Source: an uncultured Ruminococcus sp.
Lineage (GTDB): Bacteria; Bacillota; Clostridia; Oscillospirales; Ruminococcaceae
Length of the DNA: 12,852 nt
Direction of reading: 5' to 3'
Assembly: GCA_945867875.1 (NCBI GenBank)
Contig: CAMBJF010000049.1
Span: forward strand, 1-12,852
Position numbers and translations under genes: made by a program. The notes beneath the pieces were generated by a model. It had not been told where the DNA came from, ran no database searches, and saw nothing but the letters and a program-made list of their open reading frames with translations. Shown piece after piece: positions 7,785-12,852 of the stretch (position 1 is its first letter; each line of letters opens with the position of its first letter).

Positions 7785-8366
7785 TCAGTCAACAGTTCCG
7801 ATCCTGTCCATAGGCCAAATTCTGAAAACAACGTGACCTGCGATCTCTTCCTCGGGAATGAAGCCGATCCTGGAGCTTCTGCTGTCAGCCGAATGCATTC
7901 TGTTGTCGCCCATAACGAAGTAATTTCCCTCGGGAACGGTTACGGGATATTCAAATGCACCCTCATCAAGCTGAGTAAGCTCGTTTATGTAGTCCTCTTG
8001 GAGGACTTCACCGTTGACCTTGACAACTCCTGTATCGAAGTTGATGTCCACCTGATCGCCGCCCTCAGCGATGATGCGCTTTACGATGGGCTTGCCAAGG
8101 CTCTGACTGTCAACTATAACAATATCGCCCTTTTCGGGAGTATAGAAAAGATGATTGATGATAAGCTTTTCGCCGTCCTGAAGTGTGGGGACCATTGACT
8201 CGCCGTCAACGTTTGCCAGTCTCAGGAGGAATGTGAAAACAAGTATCACCGCAAAAAATGCAAAGATAATGGTCTCGGACCACTCGAGAAATTCCTCGTA
8301 GGGAGTGCCGTTTTTCTTGTTGTCGTCAGCATCAAGTGCTTCGTAGTTTATCTGATACTTAGCCAT
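7785..8366 (-). CDS. lepB: Type I signal peptidase
   Basis: Signal peptidase I cleaves signal peptides from exported proteins at the outer face of the membrane. The 193-residue protein has a short, polar and largely acidic N-terminus, one membrane segment at about 31-51, then the catalytic Ser57 in DGESMVPTL and the general base Lys96 in IVKRIIAEGGD. The C-terminal box GDNRMHSADSRS is present. I chose the ATG at 8366 because AAAGGA lies 8 nt upstream. A start at 8375 would abut the SD, and a still longer reading to 8441 runs through a terminator hairpin. The Gram-positive SipS-like size and single N-terminal anchor fit a Firmicute. No promoter is evident directly upstream, so transcription probably comes from rplS despite the hairpins between. 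Confidence 0.95.
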   Translation of the reverse strand: MAKYQINYEALDADDNKKNGTPYEEFLEWSETIIFAFFAVILVFTFLLRLANVDGESMVPTLQDGEKLIINHLFYTPEKGDIVIVDSQSLGKPIVKRIIAEGGDQVDINFDTGVVKVNGEVLQEDYINELTQLDEGAFEYPVTVPEGNYFVMGDNRMHSADSRSSRIGFIPEEEIAGHVVFRIWPMDRIGTVD

Positions 8367-8413
8367 TATGCTCATCCTTTCGTGTTCCGTTGGGGACAAT
8401 GTGCTTGAATAGC

Positions 8414-8438
8414 AAAAAAGGGACCGATCATAAGTCCC
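8414..8438 (-). terminator. Rho-independent terminator just upstream of lepB
   Basis: GGGAC (8420-8424) pairs with GTCCC (8434-8438) around a 9-nt loop, and on the minus strand six T (8419 to 8414) follow directly. The short GC stem with T6 is a standard terminator shape. It ends 48 nt before the lepB ATG. It could end the rplS transcript or act as an attenuator in front of lepB. Confidence 0.7.
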
Positions 8439-8447
8439 CAAGCGACC

Positions 8448-8553
8448 TTAATACTAATAACCAATAAAACTGTAGAAAAAATCATCGCATAATCCATATA
8501 TGCAAGATTATGCTCGATTTTTTGTACAGTTTTTAATTGTTTCTTAGTATAAA
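8448..8553. repeat. Long imperfect palindrome with terminator-like centre, between rplS and lepB
   Basis: The arms 8448-8494 and 8506-8553 are near-complete inverted copies. From the outside, paired blocks are ATACTAA (8451-8457 / 8544-8550), CAAT (8462-8465 / 8536-8539), AAAACTGTA (8466-8474 / 8525-8533), AAAAAATC (8476-8483 / 8516-8523) and GCATAATC (8487-8494 / 8506-8513), about 38 pairs in total. The 11-nt centre contains the small palindrome CATATATG. The inner GCATAATC stem is followed by six T on both strands, so it could end transcription in either direction. The length is more like a MITE remnant or a very long bidirectional terminator than an ordinary one. I see no clear target-site duplication. 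Confidence 0.7.
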
Positions 8554-8565
8554 AGCATTTTTAGC

Positions 8566-8598
8566 ACACAGCAGAGCGCAAATTGCGCAGTGCTGTGT
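8566..8598. repeat. GC-rich two-step hairpin downstream of rplS
   Basis: ACACAGCA (8566-8573) pairs with TGCTGTGT (8591-8598). Inside it, after a 2-nt mismatch on each side, GCGC (8576-8579) pairs with GCGC (8585-8588) around AAATT. It is a stable hairpin in either strand but lacks an immediate T-tract. It sits between the first post-rplS hairpin and the long palindrome, as the second of four structures in this 301-nt gap. Confidence 0.6.
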
Positions 8599-8599
8599 A

Positions 8600-8653
8600 C
8601 TTAATAAGCTTTCGGTCAGTTGAAAGGAGTCTTATTCCTTTCATCGTATTAAG
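8600..8653 (-). repeat. Hairpin immediately after rplS
   Basis: TGAAAGGA (8621-8628) pairs perfectly with TCCTTTCA (8636-8643) around a 7-nt loop. An outer pair CTTAATA (8600-8606) / TATTAAG (8647-8653) can enclose it. The structure begins 15 nt after the rplS stop and has no T-tract, so a 3'-end protecting or processing role is more likely than termination. Confidence 0.5.
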
Positions 8654-8667
8654 CTGTCTGAGCCAGA

Positions 8668-9012
8668 TTACTGGATCTGCTCCTTGACCTTGGCAGCCTT
8701 GCCGACTCTGTCTCTGAGGTAGTAAAGCTTGCTTCTTCTAACCTTACCGCTTCTGATAACTTCTACCTTGTCAACAACGGGAGAATGTACAGGGAAAACT
8801 CTCTCGATACCGCAGCCGTGAGCAACACGTCTAACGGTGAAGGTCTCCTGAATGCCGCCGTGTCTCTTAGCGATAACGGTGCCCTCGAAAACCTGGATTC
8901 TGTACTTCTGACCTTCCTTGATTCTTACGTGTACCTTAACGGTATCGCCCACCTCGAAAGCGGGAACCTCGGTCTTTAAGCTTGAGTCGCTGATAAGCTT
9001 GAGTGCGTCCAT
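8668..9012 (-). CDS. rplS: 50S ribosomal protein L19
   Basis: L19 sits at the 30S-50S interface of the large subunit. The 114-residue protein is full length and shows the family blocks FEVGDTVKVHVRIKEG, RIQVFEGTVIAKR, ETFTVRR, ERVFPVHSP and the basic tail KVRRSKLYYLRDRVGKAAK. The ATG at 9012 has AGGAGG 8 nt upstream. In many Firmicutes rplS follows rpsP, rimM and trmD; here it starts its own transcript with a strong promoter and a ~170-nt leader, and the upstream neighbours are the TIGR03960/DUF2344 pair instead. This suggests a rearranged locus with independent, possibly leader-mediated control of L19. Confidence 0.98.
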   Translation of the reverse strand: MDALKLISDSSLKTEVPAFEVGDTVKVHVRIKEGQKYRIQVFEGTVIAKRHGGIQETFTVRRVAHGCGIERVFPVHSPVVDKVEVIRSGKVRRSKLYYLRDRVGKAAKVKEQIQ

Positions 9013-9184
9013 TTTTAAATCCTCCTAAAATATCAAGACATTCTTACCCCGCTTTTATCCCCCGTAAATGACGCTCGGAGGGCGGTGCAGCGGACTGTCC
9101 TTTTAATGTTGCATCTGGTTTTCCAAATGCAGCACTAATCTCGTCTTTTCGGCACATAGGCATACTTCGACGGATTTTAAATGC
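9013..9184 (-). promoter_or_regulatory. Structured 5' leader of rplS
   Basis: About 172 nt separate the predicted start from the rplS ATG, long for a single ribosomal protein gene. A 9-bp hairpin with an AAAA loop (9110-9118 / 9123-9131) contains a pair that is U-G in minus-strand RNA but a C-A mismatch on the other strand. A second, GC-rich structure uses 9077-9081 with 9059-9063 and 9082-9085 with 9049-9052, leaving a 6-nt bulge. It ends just before the SD at about 9021-9026. An L19-type autoregulatory leader is possible; the known L19 leader family was not compared. Confidence 0.5.
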
Positions 9185-9190
9185 GTATTT

Positions 9191-9219
9191 ATTTTACCAC
9201 ATCTTCGCAGAAATTTCAA
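9191..9219 (-). promoter_or_regulatory. rplS promoter
   Basis: On the minus strand TTGAAA (9219 to 9214) and TAAAAT (9196 to 9191) are 17 bp apart, and the -10 is preceded by TGG, giving an extended -10. Start predicted near 9184. An inverted repeat GCAGAAA / TTTCTGC (9207-9213 / 9242-9248) flanks the -35 box and could be an operator, but this is weak. Confidence 0.75.
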
Positions 9220-9251
9220 GAGTTTTTTCTTATATTTAAATTTTCTGCATA

Positions 9252-9920
9252 TTATTCAAAAGCTGTACCATCTGTACAGAATATATTTGTGCGCTTTGTA
9301 CAAATGCATTCTTCCGAAATATTATGCTCAGAGCAATATTCGGCAAAAGAATCCGTGAGCACGGCAGAATTGAGGTTAAGCTCTATCCCCGCAGGCAGTC
9401 TGTACCTTATTATAATGCCCTTTTCCCAGTCCGAAACATCAAGCATATTGATATGTGGCTTTATGTCCACCTCTATCATACCCTTTTTCTTCGAGTGCTT
9501 CATTACCTTTATGGAGTCCTGCTCAAGGTAGTCTTGAAGCGCCTTTTTCAGCTCCTCCGTATCTCCCGAAAGCCGGGATTCGTACTCCGCCGAGCCGATG
9601 TCCTTGTTGGGGTGAACAGGATATGCCGCCCCAACTATCCTTATGCCCTCGGGACAGACAGCATTGAGTCTGTCCACAATCTCATCAAGCCCTATTTCCT
9701 CCACCACAGCAATATCCATAGGCTCTCTTTCGCCTGTTGTTCCGAGGGAAAGAGCAAGGGGAAAATTAAGGTAAAGTCTCGGATTGAAGCCCTCCGTGAA
9801 CCATACAGGCAGACCCGATCGCTTCAGTGCCCTCTGCATCGTTCTCATAAGGTCCAGGTGGGAAATGTAGATAGCCCTGCCTTTTTTCTCAAAGAATATC
9901 CTGACATTTTTCTTATCCAA
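9252..9920 (-). CDS. DUF2344 / TIGR03936 radical SAM-linked protein
   Basis: This 222-residue protein belongs to the DUF2344 (TIGR03936) family, which occurs next to, or fused to, TIGR03960 radical SAM proteins. The N-terminal RIFFEKKGRAIYISHLDLMR block and the following GLPVWFTEGFNPR stretch are the family hallmark. No catalytic residues or cofactor motif are recognised, and the function is unknown. The start is a TTG at 9920 with GGAGGG 6 nt upstream; no in-frame ATG lies near the start. It overlaps the upstream gene by 8 bp, so translation is probably coupled. The common neighbour encoding an RNase E/G-type protein, with rplU and rpmA beyond, is absent; rplS follows instead. A promoter for rplS lies directly downstream and no terminator is seen between. 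Confidence 0.9.
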   Translation of the reverse strand: MDKKNVRIFFEKKGRAIYISHLDLMRTMQRALKRSGLPVWFTEGFNPRLYLNFPLALSLGTTGEREPMDIAVVEEIGLDEIVDRLNAVCPEGIRIVGAAYPVHPNKDIGSAEYESRLSGDTEELKKALQDYLEQDSIKVMKHSKKKGMIEVDIKPHINMLDVSDWEKGIIIRYRLPAGIELNLNSAVLTDSFAEYCSEHNISEECICTKRTNIFCTDGTAFE

Positions 9921-11766
9921 AGCATTCCCTCCCCGCAGCCCTGTTCACGCCGCAGCCGCTGCACTGTTCACGGCAGCTTTTTGTGGTCATTCCGTTCTTT
10001 GCACGTTTGTTTTCACGGACAAAGAAGTTCTTGTCTATCATATAATCAAGGTGGTCCCAAGGCGCTGTCTCGTCATATGCCATAGGTCTGTGAGCGTAAA
10101 AATCTATGTCAGCGCCCACGTCCTCAAACGCCTTTACCCACTCGTCATAGCGGTACATCTCGTCCCAGCCGTCAAACTTGCAGCCACGCTCCCACGCCCG
10201 CTTTATGACCGCTCCCAAACGCCTGTCACCCTTTGCAAGAGCGGCTTCAAGAATGCTTATGCGGTAATTGTGGTAGCTTACGTTGATGTATCGCTTGCTC
10301 TTAACGCTGTCAAGGAGCAGCTCCTGACGGCGGTTTATCTCGTCAATGCTTATCTGCGGCTCAAACTGAAAGGGCGTAAAGGGCTTCGGTACGAATGTGG
10401 CACAGCTTATGGAAATGGACAGCTTTTGTCCTCTCGGACGGTTTGGCATCTGATAATAAAGGTCGGCAATTCTCACCGCAAGGTCGGAGATGCCTAAAAT
10501 ATCCTCGTCCGTTTCCGTTGGCAGACCCATCATAAAATAAAGCTTGACACCTGCATATCCGCCCTCAAAGGCAGTTTTGCAGGCGGAGAATATCTCGTCC
10601 TCGGTGATGTTTTTGTTGATAACGTCACGAAGCCGCTGAGTTCCCGCCTCGGGTGCAAAGGTGAGACCGCTGCGCCTTACCTTTGAAAGCTGCTCCATAA
10701 GAGTCTTGTTGAACCTGTCTATTCGCATTGAGGGCAGGGCAAGATTGATCTTCTCGCCCTCGGTGTAATCCGTCATTTCAGTGAGCAGCTCTTCGATATC
10801 CGAGTGGTCGCTGGTGCTGAGAGATGCAAGGGAAAGCTCCTCATAGCCCGTTGATTCGCAGAGTGACTTGGCTTCCTTTACAACAGTTCCCGCCGATTTT
10901 TCTCTGAATGGTCTGTAAATAAATCCCGCCTGACAGAACCGACAGCCTCTGATGCAGCCCCTGAGCACCTCCACAACTGCTCTGTCGTGGACTATCTCAG
11001 AGAATGGCACAACAAATTTTTCGGGATAAAAGACCTTGTTAAGGTCGGGGATAATTCTCTTTGTAACCTTTTCGGGAACGCCCTCACAGGCAGGCTCTAC
11101 CTTGTCGATACGCCCGTCATCAAGATATGATACATTATATAATGAGGGCACATAGATTCCCTTTATCCCCGCAGCACGGCGGAGAAATGTCTTTTTGTCA
11201 TAGCTGCCCGACTTTTTCATCTGCTCGTACATATCCATAAGCTCGAGGTTCACTTCCTCGCCCTCACCGATAACGAACAGGTCGATGAAGTCGCATAGGG
11301 GCTCGGGATTGCATACGCAGGGACCGCCGGCAATTACGATAGGGTCGCTGTCATCACGCTCCGCCGCAAGGACATTCAGCCCCGCAAGGTCAAGCATATT
11401 CAGGATATTTGTGTAGCAAAGCTCATACTGGACTGTAAATCCAATGAAATCAAAATCCTTTATAGGGTCAAGGCTTTCGAGACCGTAAAGAGGAATGTTA
11501 TTTTCACGCATAAGCTCCTCGAAATCCGTCCAAGGGGCAAAAACTCTCTCGCACCACCAGTTCTCACGGGCATTTTTAAGAGAGTAAAGTATTTTCATAC
11601 CGATGTGGGACATACCGATGTCGTAGGAATCGGGAAAGCAGAACGCAAAACGCACATCTACCTTGTTTTTGTCCTTTACCACCGAATTAAGCTCCCCGCC
11701 GATGTACCTTGATGGTGATTTTACTTTCAGCAGGAGCTTTTCGATTTTTTCACGCTGGTTTTCCAT
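9913..11766 (-). CDS. TIGR03960 family B12-binding-domain radical SAM protein
   Basis: The 617-residue protein has a B12-binding-like N-terminal domain at about 36-180 and then a radical SAM domain. The cluster motif CIRGCRFC gives Cys271, Cys275 and Cys278 for the 4Fe-4S centre that cleaves S-adenosylmethionine. The C-terminus carries a further cysteine group, CREQCSGCG. The N-terminal IEKLLLKVKSPSRYIGGE block matches the TIGR03960 family. No substrate is established; the tight link with DUF2344 suggests they act together, and an RNA or ribosome-related target is often guessed from gene context. The ATG at 11766 has AAAGGA 11 nt upstream. It starts 19 nt after the HAD gene and overlaps DUF2344 by 8 bp, giving a three-gene operon. 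Confidence 0.95.
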   Translation of the reverse strand: MENQREKIEKLLLKVKSPSRYIGGELNSVVKDKNKVDVRFAFCFPDSYDIGMSHIGMKILYSLKNARENWWCERVFAPWTDFEELMRENNIPLYGLESLDPIKDFDFIGFTVQYELCYTNILNMLDLAGLNVLAAERDDSDPIVIAGGPCVCNPEPLCDFIDLFVIGEGEEVNLELMDMYEQMKKSGSYDKKTFLRRAAGIKGIYVPSLYNVSYLDDGRIDKVEPACEGVPEKVTKRIIPDLNKVFYPEKFVVPFSEIVHDRAVVEVLRGCIRGCRFCQAGFIYRPFREKSAGTVVKEAKSLCESTGYEELSLASLSTSDHSDIEELLTEMTDYTEGEKINLALPSMRIDRFNKTLMEQLSKVRRSGLTFAPEAGTQRLRDVINKNITEDEIFSACKTAFEGGYAGVKLYFMMGLPTETDEDILGISDLAVRIADLYYQMPNRPRGQKLSISISCATFVPKPFTPFQFEPQISIDEINRRQELLLDSVKSKRYINVSYHNYRISILEAALAKGDRRLGAVIKRAWERGCKFDGWDEMYRYDEWVKAFEDVGADIDFYAHRPMAYDETAPWDHLDYMIDKNFFVRENKRAKNGMTTKSCREQCSGCGVNRAAGRECFG

Positions 11767-11785
11767 ATTTATTCAAATCCTTTAT

Positions 11786-12604
11786 TTATGTGCATTGTAA
11801 TGCTTTATCAAGCTGCGGGATATGGCGTAGAATTTCCTTTACAACGCCGTTTTCGTCATTTGAGGGGGCGATAAATGCGGCATTTTCCTTTAAAATCGGG
11901 TGAGCATTCTGCATAGCAAAACTGTATTTGCAGCAGCTCATCATTTCAAGATCATTGAGATAATCCCCGAACACCATAGCCTCATCAAAGCCCGCACCAA
12001 GCTTTTCCATAAGCCGCTTTACGGCATTGCCCTTGTTCACATTCCTATCCACGATATCCACCCAGTGAGTGTTTGACAAAATTACGTTATATCTGTCAGA
12101 AAACCGCTTCATTGCGGGATATGTGAGCTTTTCGGCGTTCTTGTCAAAGAGGGCTATTTTGATTATCCTGTCCATTCCCATAAAATCAGTGAGCTTTTGC
12201 AGAGTGGTGAGACGGGCGCAGTAAATGTGGCAGCTTTCCGCAAAATCGGGGTCGCTGTCGGTGACATATGCGGACTTTTCGCCCGACAGAAGGATCCTTA
12301 CGCCGTCCTTGTAAAGCTCCCTTGCGCTCTCTATCATTTCTGTAACGCCCTCATCGGGCATTGGCAGGGAATAAACGCACTGCCCCTTTTCAAAGGCGAT
12401 TCCGCCGTTTTCCGCAATGAACGCCATTTTGTCCCGAACAGGCTCAAAAAGCCGCTCAACGCCGTAATACTGCCGTCCCGAAGCGGCTGCGAAAACTATT
12501 CCCATATCGTGCATACGCTCAACAAGCTCAAAAAAGTCACGGGGAAGCTCGTGGGCACTGTTCAAAAGCGTGCCGTCAAGATCGGCTGCGATAAATTTTA
12601 TTAT
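11786..12604 (-). CDS. Cof-type HAD-IIB family hydrolase with apparent ATA start
   Basis: This is a cytoplasmic HAD phosphatase of the Cof/IIB type, usually acting on sugar phosphates or similar small molecules. Reading upstream of the first usable canonical start (TTG, 12565) restores the essential motif I: the frame reads IKFIAADLDGTLL, giving Asp8 and Asp10. Motif II is Ser42 in ASGR, motif III is probably Lys191 in NKGNA, and motif IV is GDYLND at 213-218. The family start MIKxIAxDLDGT would place Met at the ATA codon 12604-12602, with an AGGG-type SD 9 nt upstream and a promoter giving a ~32-nt leader. An in-frame TGA at 12613-12611 excludes any earlier start. Without motif I the enzyme would be dead, so an ATA start, a start-codon mutation or a base error must be considered. 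Length is 272 residues, normal. Confidence 0.88.
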   Translation of the reverse strand: MIKFIAADLDGTLLNSAHELPRDFFELVERMHDMGIVFAAASGRQYYGVERLFEPVRDKMAFIAENGGIAFEKGQCVYSLPMPDEGVTEMIESARELYKDGVRILLSGEKSAYVTDSDPDFAESCHIYCARLTTLQKLTDFMGMDRIIKIALFDKNAEKLTYPAMKRFSDRYNVILSNTHWVDIVDRNVNKGNAVKRLMEKLGAGFDEAMVFGDYLNDLEMMSCCKYSFAMQNAHPILKENAAFIAPSNDENGVVKEILRHIPQLDKALQCT

Positions 12605-12642
12605 ATAAGGTCAATCCCTTCAAAAAATCTTTTCCGTTTGAT

Positions 12643-12671
12643 ATTATAGCACATTTTCCGCCCTTTTGCAA
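12643..12671 (-). promoter_or_regulatory. Promoter of the HAD-TIGR03960-DUF2344 operon
   Basis: On the minus strand TTGCAA (12671 to 12666) and TATAAT (12648 to 12643) are 17 bp apart, and TGC precedes the -10, making it an extended -10. Start predicted near 12636, about 32 nt before the ATA codon. It lies just downstream of a terminator, as expected for a transcription-unit boundary. Confidence 0.8.
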
Positions 12672-12687
12672 TGGCGATTTTTTAAAT

Positions 12688-12717
12688 AAAAAAGCTGTCG
12701 GGAAATTGCCCGACAGC
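12688..12717 (-). terminator. Rho-independent terminator of an unseen upstream transcript
   Basis: GCTGTCGGG (12694-12702) pairs perfectly with CCCGACAGC (12709-12717) around a 6-nt loop. On the minus strand six T (12693 to 12688) follow directly. It would end a minus-strand transcript entering from the right edge. No coding sequence is seen between it and the edge. Confidence 0.93.
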
Positions 12718-12778
12718 CCAGCTTGTAGAAAAAGTGGCATAACGAAAAAAGTTGCACAAATAAACCCAATAGTTAAAG

Positions 12779-12852
12779 TTTCGTCCACCTTTTCAAAGGT
12801 GGCGGGTTTCCAAAGGGCGGCGCCCTTTGGTCGCTGTCCGCAGACAGCGAAA
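12779..12852. repeat. Cluster of three perfect hairpins, probable dispersed intergenic repeat
   Basis: Three inverted repeats lie back to back: CCACCTTT / AAAGGTGG (12785-12792 / 12795-12802), CCAAAGGGCG / CGCCCTTTGG (12810-12819 / 12821-12830) and TCGCTGTC / GACAGCGA (12831-12838 / 12843-12850). The left flank TTTCG (12779-12783) is complementary to the last five bases CGAAA, so the element may end symmetrically near the edge. It is far more GC-rich and structured than nearby spacers. A multi-copy repeat or a small structured RNA upstream of the 12688 terminator are the main options. Confidence 0.65.

Noticed and set aside
8367..8441. Longer lepB reading starting at 8441
   Set aside because: The extension runs through the T6 terminator hairpin and lacks an SD, while the ATG at 8366 has AAAGGA at good spacing.
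8561..8598. Possible CIRCE heat-shock operator (TTAGCAC at 8561)
   Set aside because: Only the first seven bases match; the second half and the 9-nt spacing of CIRCE are absent, and the stem is a different inverted repeat downstream of rplS.
12599..12613. Programmed frameshift from an upstream TTG into the HAD frame
   Set aside because: The TTG at 12614 would need a +1 shift within a few codons. The heptamer near AAATTTA does not align with that frame, and the family-typical Met position coincides with ATA, making a start-codon change simpler.
12576..12788. Minus-strand 70-residue frame upstream of the HAD gene
   Set aside because: It runs through a clear terminator, the operon promoter and the start of the HAD gene, and its translation shows no family features.

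Overview
This window looks like chromosomal housekeeping DNA from a Gram-positive bacterium of the class Clostridia, probably Ruminococcus or a relative. The pointers are the tig-clpP-clpX cluster, the rplS-lepB-rbgA-rnhB-yraN order, the paired TIGR03960/DUF2344 genes, strong purine-rich Shine-Dalgarno sites and consensus SigA-type promoters. The genus is an inference from gene content and style, not from a search. All thirteen genes lie on the minus strand, so transcription runs from right to left. I see no CRISPR array, insertion sequence, tRNA, rRNA or obvious accessory system.

Layout in the direction of transcription. At the right edge is a cluster of three perfect hairpins that looks like part of a dispersed repeat (12779-12852), followed by the terminator of an unseen upstream transcript (12688-12717). 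A good promoter (12643-12671) then drives a Cof-type HAD phosphatase, a B12-binding-domain radical SAM protein (TIGR03960) and its DUF2344 partner. A second strong promoter (9191-9219) and a leader of about 170 nt precede rplS (ribosomal protein L19). Next come 301 nt packed with hairpins, including a ~106-nt imperfect palindrome and a separate terminator. After that follow lepB (signal peptidase I), rbgA (50S assembly GTPase), rnhB (RNase HII), yraN (nuclease fold), thrC (threonine synthase) and a metallophosphoesterase. A third promoter (extended -10, 3424-3432) drives tig, clpP and clpX, which end at a textbook terminator (62-101). Beyond it, a perfect consensus promoter (TTGACA, 17 bp, TATAAT) points out of the left edge.

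How the genes fit together: tig, clpP and clpX form a protein folding and degradation operon. rplS and rbgA belong to the large ribosomal subunit and its assembly, rnhB and yraN to nucleic-acid maintenance, and lepB to secretion. The Cof, TIGR03960 and DUF2344 genes form a compact operon with an 8-bp overlap between the last two.

Several starts were refined from Shine-Dalgarno spacing: clpP at 2071, rnhB at 6767 (GTG), lepB at 8366, and DUF2344 at 9920 (TTG). The Cof gene is odd. Its DxDGT motif lies upstream of every usable ATG/GTG/TTG, and the family-typical start falls on an ATA codon at 12604.

The first 15 bases match the end of the Tn5/Nextera mosaic end, so the left edge is probably an assembly artefact. 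I did not find a convincing undescribed system. The best leads are the non-coding structures and the ATA start.
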